Positions 41,617 to 49,633 of a DNA stretch of 64,000 nt are shown in pieces (positions within the stretch are counted from its first letter, which is position 1; every line of letters starts with the position of its first letter). The notes beneath the pieces are model-generated. The model did no database searches and was not told the origin of the DNA. It worked only from the letters and a program-made list of their open reading frames with translations. A program made the position numbers and the translations under genes. The stretch comes from Streptomyces tendae (GTDB lineage: Bacteria; Actinomycetota; Actinomycetes; Streptomycetales; Streptomycetaceae), in NCBI RefSeq assembly GCF_014650435.1, contig NZ_BMUY01000015.1, positions 62,001 through 126,000 on the forward strand. The letters are read 5' to 3'.

Positions 41617-43257
41617 ATGCAGCACGACCGAGCCGGGAAGCCGGCCGGCCCCGAGGACCTGATCGACGTCGCCCGGCTGGTGACGGCGTACTACGCCCTG
41701 CACCCGGACCCGGCCGAGCCGGGGCAGCGCGTGGCCTTCGGGACGTCCGGGCACCGGGGTTCGTCCCTGGCGGCGGCGTTCAACGAGGACCACATCGCCG
41801 CCACCAGCCAGGCCATCTGCGAGTACCGCTCGGCACAGGGCACCGACGGCCCGCTCTTCCTGGGCGCCGACACGCACGCCCTGTCCGAGCCCGCGAGGGT
41901 CACCGCACTGGAGGTGTTCGCCGGCAACGACGTGACCGTCCTCGTCGACAGCGCGGACGGGTACACCCCCACCCCGGCGGTCTCCCACGCCATCCTCACC
42001 CACAACAGGGGCCGCGCCTCGGGCCTCGCCGACGGCGTGGTCGTCACCCCCTCGCACAATCCGCCCGCCGACGGCGGCTTCAAGTACAACCCGCCGAACG
42101 GCGGCCCCGCGGGCTCGGACGCCACCTCCTGGATCCAGGACCGGGCCAACGAGATCATCGCGGCCGGACTGAAGGACGTACGACGGCTCCCGTACGCGCG
42201 GGCCCTGGCCGCCCCCGGCACCGGCCGCCACGACTTCCTCGACGCCTACGTCCGCGACCTGCCGAGCGTCCTGGACCTCGACGCGATCCGCTCGGCGGGC
42301 GTCCGCATCGGCGCGGACCCGCTGGGCGGTGCCTCCGTGGCGTACTGGGGCCGGATCGCCGAGCAGCACCGCCTCGACCTGACGGTGGTCAACCCGCTCA
42401 CCGACCCCACCTGGCGGTTCATGACGCTTGACTGGGACGGCAGGATCCGCATGGACTGCTCGTCGCCGCACGCGATGGCCTCCCTCATCGAGGGGCGCGA
42501 CCGCTTCGACATCGCCACCGGCAACGACGCCGACGCCGACCGGCACGGCATCGTCACCCCGGACGCCGGCCTGATGAACCCCAACCACTACCTCGCCACT
42601 GCCATCGCCTACCTCTACGCCCATCGCACCGACTGGCCCGCCGACGCGGGCGTGGGCAAGACGCTGGTGTCCTCCGGAATGATCGACCGGGTCGCCGCCG
42701 ACCTCGGCCGCCGCCTGGTCGAAGTACCCGTGGGCTTCAAGTGGTTCGTGGACGGACTGGTCGACGGCTCCCTCGGCTTCGGCGGCGAGGAGTCCGCCGG
42801 GGCGTCGTTCCTGCGCCGGGACGGCTCCGTGTGGACCACCGACAAGGACGGCATCATCCTCGCGCTGCTTGCCTCCGAGATCACCGCCATCACCGGCAGG
42901 ACGCCCTCCGAGCACTACGCCGCGCTCACCGCCCGGTTCGGCGAACCCGCCTACGCCCGCATCGACGCCCCCGCCACCCGCGAGGAGAAGGCCCGCCTGG
43001 CCAAGCTGTCCCCGGCCCAGGTCACGGCCGACACCCTCGCCGGGGAGCCGGTCACCGCCGTCCTCACCGAGGCACCAGGCAACGGCGCCCCGATCGGCGG
43101 CATCAAGGTGGCCACCGAGAACGCCTGGTTCGCGGCCCGGCCCTCCGGCACCGAGGACGTCTACAAGATCTACGGCGAGTCCTTCCGCGGGGCGGACCAC
43201 CTCCGGCAGGTGCAGGACGAGGCCAAGGAGGTCGTCCTCGCCGCCCTGGGCGGCTGA
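41617..43257 (+). CDS. pgm: Phosphoglucomutase (alpha-D-glucose 1-P / 6-P)
   Basis: 546 residues, linking glycogen, trehalose and cell-wall precursors with glycolysis. Phosphoserine loop 'VTPSHNPPADGGFKY', Mg site 'GNDADADRHG', sugar-binding 'GGEESAG' and phosphate-binding 'RPSGTEDVYKIY' are all intact. Start ATG at 41617 has GGAGGAG eight bases upstream. Ends convergently with the P450 gene, with a terminator hairpin at the junction. Confidence 0.98.
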   Translation: MQHDRAGKPAGPEDLIDVARLVTAYYALHPDPAEPGQRVAFGTSGHRGSSLAAAFNEDHIAATSQAICEYRSAQGTDGPLFLGADTHALSEPARVTALEVFAGNDVTVLVDSADGYTPTPAVSHAILTHNRGRASGLADGVVVTPSHNPPADGGFKYNPPNGGPAGSDATSWIQDRANEIIAAGLKDVRRLPYARALAAPGTGRHDFLDAYVRDLPSVLDLDAIRSAGVRIGADPLGGASVAYWGRIAEQHRLDLTVVNPLTDPTWRFMTLDWDGRIRMDCSSPHAMASLIEGRDRFDIATGNDADADRHGIVTPDAGLMNPNHYLATAIAYLYAHRTDWPADAGVGKTLVSSGMIDRVAADLGRRLVEVPVGFKWFVDGLVDGSLGFGGEESAGASFLRRDGSVWTTDKDGIILALLASEITAITGRTPSEHYAALTARFGEPAYARIDAPATREEKARLAKLSPAQVTADTLAGEPVTAVLTEAPGNGAPIGGIKVATENAWFAARPSGTEDVYKIYGESFRGADHLRQVQDEAKEVVLAALGG

Positions 43258-43285
43258 CGCCGCGGCGCCGACGCCGTACGTCGGT

Positions 43286-43317
43286 CCCCGGGCCGGTCAG
43301 CCACGGCCGGCCCGGGG
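43286..43317. terminator. Bidirectional hairpin between pgm and P450
   Basis: Perfect 11-bp arms, CCCCGGGCCGG (43286-43296) and CCGGCCCGGGG (43307-43317). The structure includes the last codons of the P450 gene and lies 29 bp after the pgm stop. Confidence 0.75.
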
Positions 43318-44547
43318 GAGCGCCACGGTCAGGCCGCGGATCTCGTAGCCGCCGATGGCCTCCTGGAAGGCGACGCGCGGCTCGCCGACCGTACGGACGC
43401 CGTCCAGGGCGAACAGCCGGCTGAGGAACACGTCGGTCTCCAGGAGGGCGATGTGCGCCCCGGGGCACCGGTGCGGCCCGTCCCCGAAGGAGAGCCCCGC
43501 ACCGACCGCCCCGGCGCGCTCCGGGCGGACCAGCAGCGGATCGTCGCCCACGGCCTTCGGGTCCGCGTTGGCGTCGTCCAGGTGGACCTCGACGTACTCG
43601 CCGGGGCACACCGTCACCGGCCCCTCGGGGCAGTGCAGCTCGACCGGCTCCGTGGCCCGCCTGCGCAACCGCCCGATGACGGGCTCCAGCCGCAGCAGCT
43701 CCTGGAGGACGGCGAGGCGACCCGCCTCGTCCGCCGACCGGTAGTGAGCGCGCAACCCGGCGTCCGAGAACAGGTGCCAGGCGGCCAGGCACACGAACTC
43801 GCGCGTGGTGACCATGCCGGCCGCGGCGAACGTCAGGCACTCACCGAGGATCTCGACGTCCGAGCAGCCCTCCGCGATCAGGTGGGAGATCAGGTCGTCG
43901 TGCGCGCGGCGCCGGTGCGCGCGGACGGCGGGGCGCACGTCGGCCAGGTGGATGCGGAGCCAGTTGGTGTTCTGCCGCACCAGCCAGTACAGGCCCCGGA
44001 CACTGGTCAGTCCGGGCTCGCCGAACTGCTCCGGGAAGAACCGCTCCAGCCTGCGGCGAAGGCCCGGCCTGCTGTACCGCAGCCCGACGACCTCGCTCAC
44101 CACGCCGACGGCCAGACCGAAGGCGAGGTCGGAGAGCGGGGCCTCGCCGGCGGCGCGCAGGACGGCCAGCTGCTCCTCCGCGATCCGGACCATCAGCTCG
44201 CGGTAGTGCTCGTCAACCCGGCGGGGAGTGAAGTAGCGGGCGGTCTGCCTGCGGTGCTCCCGGTGCTCGGGGCCGTCCCGGTAGAGCACGGGGCGGCGCA
44301 CGCGCGGCGGGAGCTTCTCCACCGTCTCGACGCCGAGTCCCGCCTGCACGGTGCCAGGACCGCGCAGCAGCGCCCGCGCGACGGCGAAATCGTGCACCTG
44401 CCAGGTCCCGTCCGCCGCCCGGTCGACCGGGCACACCGGCCCGGCCCGGCCCCGGTCGGCCTTCCGCGCGGAGACCCGCGCGTCCCGTCCGTCCCGTCCG
44501 TCCCGTCCGTCCTGCCCGTCCTGCCCGTCCCGTCCGTCCTGCGCCAC
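43297..44547 (-). CDS. Cytochrome P450 with DG(R/Q) repeat N-terminus
   Basis: 416-residue soluble bacterial P450 monooxygenase. Haem ligand Cys361 in 'FGDGPHRCPGAH', K-helix ExxR as 'ELLR', I-helix 'FAAAGMVTTREF' with unusual T-T in place of the usual A-G-x-D/E-T-T. The first 24 residues after the GTG are six DGR/DGQ triplets encoded by a 9-nt tandem repeat (44485-44538). No ferredoxin or reductase gene is beside it. Start GTG at 44547 with GGGGG upstream; a start after the repeat cannot be excluded. Substrate unknown. Confidence 0.92.
   Translation of the reverse strand: MAQDGRDGQDGQDGRDGRDGRDARVSARKADRGRAGPVCPVDRAADGTWQVHDFAVARALLRGPGTVQAGLGVETVEKLPPRVRRPVLYRDGPEHREHRRQTARYFTPRRVDEHYRELMVRIAEEQLAVLRAAGEAPLSDLAFGLAVGVVSEVVGLRYSRPGLRRRLERFFPEQFGEPGLTSVRGLYWLVRQNTNWLRIHLADVRPAVRAHRRRAHDDLISHLIAEGCSDVEILGECLTFAAAGMVTTREFVCLAAWHLFSDAGLRAHYRSADEAGRLAVLQELLRLEPVIGRLRRRATEPVELHCPEGPVTVCPGEYVEVHLDDANADPKAVGDDPLLVRPERAGAVGAGLSFGDGPHRCPGAHIALLETDVFLSRLFALDGVRTVGEPRVAFQEAIGGYEIRGLTVALPRAGRG
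44485..44538 (-). repeat. 9-bp tandem repeat (GACGGACGG)x6 inside the P450 gene
   Basis: Six units coding for DGR or DGQ at residues 4-21 of the P450. Units are near-identical at the DNA level, so slippage would add or remove whole DGR triplets without shifting the frame. Confidence 0.85.
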
Positions 44548-44739
44548 GTGGCCACCCCCAAGTCCGGCCGCGCGGCCCCGGCGACCGCCGCGGCTCGACG
44601 ACGTGGTCAACAGGATCGGCCACGCTCCGGGCACGGACCAGCCCCGGAATCCGCCGAGTCGGGCGGTCCCCGGACCTGCCCGGGCCGGACGGCCCGGAAA
44701 CCGGGTGCGCCGTCCGGGCCGCTGTGCAAAGCTCCGCCG

Positions 44740-45477
44740 GTGGACCGTCAACAGATCTCCCGACTCGCCCATGCCGACCACCCGATCGCCGCGCCGCTGG
44801 ACGACGACTCGGTACGCCGGCTCCTCGCCCGCGCGGTGCCCGGCGACGGCGCGCGCGTCCTCGACCTGGGCTGCGGCGGGGGCGAGTGGCTCCTGCGCGC
44901 CCTTACCGGTCGTCCGCGGCTGGTGGCCGAGGGCGTCGACATCTCCGAGAGCGCGCTCGACCACGCCCGCGAGGCCGCGGCCCGGCTGGGGGTGGCGGAC
45001 CGGCTGACCCTGCACCGGGCGGACGCCGCGCGGTTCGCCGCCGCGCACCGCTTCGACCTGGTCCTCTGCGTCGGCTCCACGCACGCCTTCGGGGGCCTGC
45101 CCGCCACCCTCGCCGCCGCACGGGAGCACCTGGCGCCCGGCGGACGCGTCCTGGTCGGCGACGGATTCTGGGAACGCGAGCCGTCTCCCGAGGCCGTCGA
45201 GATGCTCGGTGACCTCAGCGACCTGCCGACCACCCTGGAGCGGGTCGTCGCGGACGGCTGGACGCCCGTGGACGGGCACATCAGCACCCGCGGGGAACTC
45301 GACGCCTACGAGTGGTCCTGGACGGGGGCACTGGCGGCCTGGGCCCTGGACCACCCCACCGACCCGGACCGCGCCCAGGCACTCGAGACGGCCACCGCCC
45401 ACCGCGACGGCTGGCTGCGGGCCTACCGCGACTGCCTCGGCTTCCTCTGCCTGGTCCTGCGTCCGACGGCCGCCTGA
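44740..45477 (+). CDS. Class I SAM-dependent methyltransferase
   Basis: 245 residues. SAM loop 'VLDLGCGGGEWLL' (about 40-52), acidic strand-two end 'EGVDISESALDHA', motif 'HRADAARF', and 'FDLVLCVGSTHAFGG' as motif IV with 'LAPGGRVLVGDGFW' as motif VI. The C-terminal helices carry several Trp/Tyr. Start GTG at 44740. Divergent from the P450 gene by 192 bp; a role in the same tailoring step is possible. Substrate unknown. Confidence 0.92.
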   Translation: MDRQQISRLAHADHPIAAPLDDDSVRRLLARAVPGDGARVLDLGCGGGEWLLRALTGRPRLVAEGVDISESALDHAREAAARLGVADRLTLHRADAARFAAAHRFDLVLCVGSTHAFGGLPATLAAAREHLAPGGRVLVGDGFWEREPSPEAVEMLGDLSDLPTTLERVVADGWTPVDGHISTRGELDAYEWSWTGALAAWALDHPTDPDRAQALETATAHRDGWLRAYRDCLGFLCLVLRPTAA

Positions 45478-45580
45478 CACCTGCGCGCCGTGCGGTTCGC
45501 GGTGGGGCGGGTGATGTTTGCCGGATTCGGGGGTAGACGGCCTGGCGTAACGGTCAAGGCTCAGGAAGAGGGCGGATCGG

Positions 45581-46054
45581 ATGGACGGGGCTGTCCAGAC
45601 GGGGGATCGGCTGAGAGACGTGCCGGTCAGGGTTTCGGCGGAGTACCAGGGCAGGCCGGGCGACATCGCCAGGGGCCGGGAACTGGCCCGGAGGTTCTTG
45701 GCGCGCGCAGGCGCGGCCCAGGGTGCCCCGGTGTCCGACCGCACGGTGGAGGTGGTGCAACTGGTGGTCAGCGAGTTGCTCACGAACGCGTGCAAGTACG
45801 CGCCCGGGCCCTCGCTGGTCGACCTCGAACTCACCGAGGACCGGGTGGAGGTCACGGTGTGGGACAGCCGGCCGGTGCTGCCCGTCGCCGAGACCGCGGA
45901 CCCCGGCCGGGTCGGACGGCACGGGCTGGAGATAGTCATGGCCGTCTGCGAGAGCTTCGAGGTGCACCGGGAACCGGTCGGCAAGCGCATGAGAGCCGCG
46001 GTGGGCCTCGCCGACCACCTGAACGGCCCGGCCGCCCTCGGCCAGTCGGCCTGA
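45581..46054 (+). CDS. HATPase domain protein, RsbW/SpoIIAB-like
   Basis: 157-residue GHKL ATPase of the anti-sigma/serine-kinase type. N-box 'VQLVVSELLTNACKYAPG' and G1-like 'VTVWDSRP', then 'RVGRHGLEIVMAVCESF' as the G2/ATP-lid. Members phosphorylate STAS proteins or bind sigma factors. ATG at 45581, AGGAAG upstream. It lies 0.7 kb upstream of the SpoIIE-type phosphatase gene, with which it could form a partner-switching module. Confidence 0.92.
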   Translation: MDGAVQTGDRLRDVPVRVSAEYQGRPGDIARGRELARRFLARAGAAQGAPVSDRTVEVVQLVVSELLTNACKYAPGPSLVDLELTEDRVEVTVWDSRPVLPVAETADPGRVGRHGLEIVMAVCESFEVHREPVGKRMRAAVGLADHLNGPAALGQSA

Positions 46055-46062
46055 CCTCCGGG

Positions 46063-46617
46063 TCAGCGGCCGCTCGGTCGGTGGTCCCCGGCGCGTAGTC
46101 GGTACACGACGGAGCGGCGCAGGGGGCTGCCCTCGGGGATCTCCGGGTCGTCGAAGTCCTCGGCCGGGTCGTAGGTCATGCCGAGGCGGTCCATCACCGC
46201 CCGTGAGCGCAGGTTGCCGGCCGCGGCCACGGCGAGCACCTCCGGCAGCGCCAGGCACTCGAAGGCGTGGGCCACCACAGCCCGCGCGGCCTCGGTGGCG
46301 TAACCGCGGCCCCAGGCCGGACGGGCCAGGCGCCAGCCCGCCTCCACCCCGGTGAACGGCATGCCGTCCTCCACGGGGTCGAGCCCGGCGAACCCGGCGA
46401 ACTCGCCGGTGGCGACGACCTCCACCGCCCACCACCCCCAGCCCCGCCGGTCGAGGTCGGCCTGGAAACGGCTCACGGACGCCGCGCTCTGCTCCCGGGT
46501 CAGGACCTCCGGAAAGTACTCGCGGACCACCGGGTCGGCGTTCATGGCCGCCCAGGGGTCCAGGTCGGACGTCCGCCAGTCGCGGAGCACGAGACGCTCG
46601 GTTCGAAGTTCGGGCAC
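46063..46617 (-). CDS. GNAT N-acetyltransferase, RimJ/RimL-like
   Basis: 184 residues. 'RTERLVLRDWRTSDLDPWAAMN' is the typical N-terminal strand-helix, 'FAGFAGLDPV ... VEAGWRLARPAWGRGYATEAARAVVAHAF' the acetyl-CoA loop (R/QxxGxG/A) and 'VAAAGNLRSRAVMDRLGM' the C-terminal conserved segment. Probably acetylates the N-terminus of a protein or a small amine. The start is taken as GTG at 46617; no ribosome site is visible. Convergent with the HATPase gene (8-bp gap). Confidence 0.9.
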   Translation of the reverse strand: MPELRTERLVLRDWRTSDLDPWAAMNADPVVREYFPEVLTREQSAASVSRFQADLDRRGWGWWAVEVVATGEFAGFAGLDPVEDGMPFTGVEAGWRLARPAWGRGYATEAARAVVAHAFECLALPEVLAVAAAGNLRSRAVMDRLGMTYDPAEDFDDPEIPEGSPLRRSVVYRLRAGDHRPSGR

Positions 46618-46750
46618 CAGGTGAACGTACGGGTTCCGGCCGGGCGGAGCGACCGGATTACGCGCCCGGACGCTCCCCCCTTCGGCCGCGCCGAGCGGTT
46701 CAGCCCCGCCCGCCGGGGGAACCTGGCGGGATGGACGGCATCGGAAGGCT

Positions 46751-48673
46751 GTGAGGGTCGTGACGTCACGCTGGGCGGGCCACCGGAACGGCGAGGAACC
46801 AGGGCACGACGCGGCGGACCCGGCGGACGGCGCGCCGGAGCCTGCGGAGCCCGACTTCCCCAGTGCCGTCCTGCGCGCCCTCGGCGCCGGCGTCCTCACC
46901 CTCGGCCCCACCGCCCGGATCACCTCGGTGAACCCCTGGGCCGAGCAGCTGCTGGGACGCTCCGAACAGGAGATGCTCGGCCACGACGCGCACGACCTCC
47001 TGCACCGGCACGCCGACGGCAGCCCCGTGCCCCGCGAGCGCTGCGCGCTGCGCCGCCCCCTGCACGGGGTGCCCGCCGAGGAGGGGAGCGACGAGTACTT
47101 CCAGCGGGCCGACGGCACCACGGTCCCCATCATCTGGGCCACCACCCCCCTGGTCCGCGGCGGACGGCAGGAAGGGCTGGTGCTCGTCTTCCACGACTTC
47201 AGCCTGCACCGCAGCGCCGCCGAGGAGACCCAGGCGCGGACCACCGCCCTGGAGGCCCTCACCGCCCAGCTGAACCTGGTCGCCGAGATCTCCACCGTCC
47301 TGGTCCCCACCGAGCGCACCTCCACCACGCTCCGCCGTCTCGTACGGCTGCTGGTGCCCGAACTGGGCCAGTGGGCGGCGGTCGACCTCTACCCCGGCCA
47401 GTCGGACGTACTGGACCGGGTGGCCGTCCGCAGCAGCGACCAGCCGGACCGGGCCAGACACCTGCGCGGCCCCATGACCTCGCTGCCGGACCAGGCCCGC
47501 GCCGCGCTGACCCTGCTCATCAAGGGCGACCGGCCCGTGCCACTGAACGCCGACGAGCTGACCCGGGACCCGGAGCAACCGCTCGCCGCCACCCACCGGG
47601 TGCTGTTCGAACGGCTGGGCGGCCACGCGGCCGTCGCCATCCCGCTCCGCACCCGGCAGCGGTCCTACGGAATCCTGACCGTGGCCCGCGCCGGTCACCG
47701 CCCCGCCCACACCGAGGCCGAGATCGCCCTGCTGGCCGACATCGGCCGCCGCGTCGGCATGGTCCTCGACAACGCCCGGCTGTACCACGAGCAGCAGAAC
47801 GTCGCCGAGACCATGCAGCGCCAGCTCCTCACCCCGCTTCCGCAGGTCGACCACCTCCGGATGGCCGCACGCTACTGGCCCGCCGAAAGCGCCATGGAGG
47901 TCGGGGGCGACTGGTACGACGCCTTCCTCCTCGGCGACGGCGTGATGGCCCTGGTCATCGGGGACGTGGTCGGACACGACCTGCAGGCCGCCGCCCACAT
48001 GGCAGAGGTCCGCAACATGCTGCGCGCCCTCGCCTGGGACCACCAGGAACCGCCCAGCGTGATCATGCGCCGGCTGGACGAAGCGGTGACCAACACCAGC
48101 GACGCGCCCATGGCCACCCTCGTCTTCGCCCGCGTCGAAGGGGCCGAGGGCGGCCCCTGGCGGCTGCACTGGGTGAACGCCGGCCACCCGCCACCGCTGC
48201 TGATCACGCGGGACGGCGCCACGCGCTTCCTGGAGGGCGGCCACGGCCCGCTCATCGGCATGAGTGCCACCCTGCGCCTCGGCCTGAACTGGCCCGACAC
48301 GCGCGAGGACCTCCCGCCGGAGAGCCTCCTCCTGCTCTACACCGACGGCCTGGTGGAGAGCCGGGACCGCCCCATCGACGTGGGCATGGACCAGCTCCGC
48401 CACCACGCCGGCGTACTGGCCGGACGCTCGGACAGGTGGAGCGTCGACGACTTCTGCGACGAACTGCTCGCGCGCATCGCGCCCCGCGGCGACGACGTCG
48501 CCCTGCTCGCCCTGCGGCTGCCCGCCGCCGGCATGGGCGCCCCCGGCGACACCGAGCCGCCCCCGCCGCCCCAGTCCGGGCAGAGCGAGGCCGCCCCCGA
48601 GCGGGCCGCCCCCGGCTCCCTGCGCCAGGAGGCCGAGGTCGAGGACCCGACCCACGCGGAACCGGGGGAGTAG
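46751..48673 (+). CDS. PAS-GAF-PP2C (SpoIIE-type) serine phosphatase
   Basis: 640 residues, cytoplasmic. PAS at about 40-150 ('AGVLTLGPTARITSVNPWAEQLLGRSEQEMLG ... GLVLVFHDFSLH'), GAF at about 175-345, PP2C/SpoIIE at about 375-595 ('YWPAESAMEVGGDWYDAFLLGDGVMALVIGDVVGHDLQAA', 'HWVNAGHPPPLL', 'LLLYTDGLVESRD') with metal Asp residues intact. The C-terminal 45 residues are disordered and Glu/Pro-rich. It dephosphorylates STAS anti-sigma antagonists. GTG at 46751 follows GGAAGG. Related HATPase and STAS-like genes are in this window. Confidence 0.94.
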   Translation: MRVVTSRWAGHRNGEEPGHDAADPADGAPEPAEPDFPSAVLRALGAGVLTLGPTARITSVNPWAEQLLGRSEQEMLGHDAHDLLHRHADGSPVPRERCALRRPLHGVPAEEGSDEYFQRADGTTVPIIWATTPLVRGGRQEGLVLVFHDFSLHRSAAEETQARTTALEALTAQLNLVAEISTVLVPTERTSTTLRRLVRLLVPELGQWAAVDLYPGQSDVLDRVAVRSSDQPDRARHLRGPMTSLPDQARAALTLLIKGDRPVPLNADELTRDPEQPLAATHRVLFERLGGHAAVAIPLRTRQRSYGILTVARAGHRPAHTEAEIALLADIGRRVGMVLDNARLYHEQQNVAETMQRQLLTPLPQVDHLRMAARYWPAESAMEVGGDWYDAFLLGDGVMALVIGDVVGHDLQAAAHMAEVRNMLRALAWDHQEPPSVIMRRLDEAVTNTSDAPMATLVFARVEGAEGGPWRLHWVNAGHPPPLLITRDGATRFLEGGHGPLIGMSATLRLGLNWPDTREDLPPESLLLLYTDGLVESRDRPIDVGMDQLRHHAGVLAGRSDRWSVDDFCDELLARIAPRGDDVALLALRLPAAGMGAPGDTEPPPPPQSGQSEAAPERAAPGSLRQEAEVEDPTHAEPGE

Positions 48674-48941
48674 CGGACCGACCGGCAGTCCCCTCCGCCG
48701 CGGGGGTGACGGGCCGTCGCGGGATGACACTCCGTCCGGACCGGCGCAACTCCCCGGCATCCCAGCCCTGTTCGCAACCCGATGTGCGACGTCCCCGGCA
48801 CCCGGACGGGTGGGGTGTTCACCCGGCTGAGCGCCTTGAGTGGTGCGAGACGGGCGCCGGGCTGACGGTGATTCACGTCGGGGCCGGGTCACCTCAGCTG
48901 ACGAAGCACCAGCTGCCCGGTCGTGACGGAAGGAACCTCAG

Positions 48942-49520
48942 ATGCGTTCTGCTCGCATGCTCCTGACCACGGCGGCGGCCTCGGCCGTCTTCGTCCTCGG
49001 CGCCCCCGGCGCCTACGCGGCGGTCGGTGGCGACTGGGACCACGACGACTCTTCCTACAGCAAGGAGCACGACAACGGAAGCAAGCACGACGAGCCGCGC
49101 GGTGGCATGCACACCGGCGGCGGTGCGCTGGCCGCGGTGACCGAGGGCGACTGGGACCACGAGGACGCGTCCTCGGGCAAGGAGCACGACAACGGAAGCA
49201 AGCACGAGGACGGCGGCAAGCACGAGGAGCCGCGCGGTGGCATGCACACCGGCGGCGGTGCGCTGGCCGCGGTGAACGAGGGCGACTGGGACGGCGGCGG
49301 CCGTGAGTCCAAGGAAGGCGGCTCGCAGACCTACCGCCAGGACGAGGGCGAGAGCTCCCGGGGCGGCGGCGACCACGAGAAGCCGCGCGGTGGCATGCAC
49401 ACCGGCGGTGGCGGCCTGGCCACGCCGACCACGACCGCCGGCGGGCTGGCCGTCCTGGCCGTCGCCGCGACCGGCATGTACGCCGTCCGACGCAAGAAGT
49501 CGGCCAACGGAGTGGCGTAA
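48942..49520 (+). CDS. Secreted repeat protein with GGMHTGGG motifs, C-terminal anchor (putative sortase substrate)
   Basis: 192 residues. Signal peptide 1-26 (cut near AYA-AV), then an extremely polar, His/Asp/Glu/Lys/Gly-rich mature chain. A unit of the type 'EPRGGMHTGGGALAAV' occurs twice (about residues 51-66 and 96-111) and a third 'KPRGGMHTGGGGLATP' directly before the C-terminal membrane helix 'GGLAVLAVAATGMYAV' and RRKK tail. Units one and two are each preceded by 'GDWDH' and 'KEHDNGSKHE' copies. There is no LPxTG or LAxTG, so if the neighbouring class F sortase anchors it, HTGGGG is the likely cleavage signal. ATG at 48942 with GGAAGGAAC upstream. Function unknown. Confidence 0.88.
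   Translation: MRSARMLLTTAAASAVFVLGAPGAYAAVGGDWDHDDSSYSKEHDNGSKHDEPRGGMHTGGGALAAVTEGDWDHEDASSGKEHDNGSKHEDGGKHEEPRGGMHTGGGALAAVNEGDWDGGGRESKEGGSQTYRQDEGESSRGGGDHEKPRGGMHTGGGGLATPTTTAGGLAVLAVAATGMYAVRRKKSANGVA
49092..49424 (+). repeat. Three DNA copies of the GGMHTGGG unit
   Basis: Copies at 49092-49140, 49227-49274 and 49379-49424. The first two are identical over about 48 bp starting GAGCCGCGCGGTGG; the third diverges after GGCATGCACACCGGCGG. Recent internal duplication is implied. Confidence 0.85.
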
Positions 49521-49540
49521 GCCATGCCGGGCGCGATAGC

Positions 49541-49579
49541 AGCCGGGCCGCCACCCAGGACCCACGGGGCGGCCCGGCT
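49541..49579. terminator. Hairpin between putative sortase substrate and sortase genes
   Basis: Perfect 12-bp arms AGCCGGGCCGCC (49541-49552) and GGCGGCCCGGCT (49568-49579) with a 15-base loop, 20 bp after the substrate stop. Likely a partial terminator giving more substrate than sortase message. Confidence 0.75.
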
Positions 49580-49633
49580 CGCTCCCGCCCACCCAGTCCG
49601 CCCTGCCGCCGTGCCCCAGTGAGGTCGTCCCCG

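Noticed and set aside
39271..43200. Very long open frame antisense to LysR, pepE and pgm
   Set aside because: It spans three recognised genes on the other strand and its translation is low-complexity Gly/Val/Arg; shadow frame.
44485..44538. Short regular repeats as a CRISPR array
   Set aside because: Units are 9 bp, in frame inside a P450 gene, with no spacers and no cas genes.
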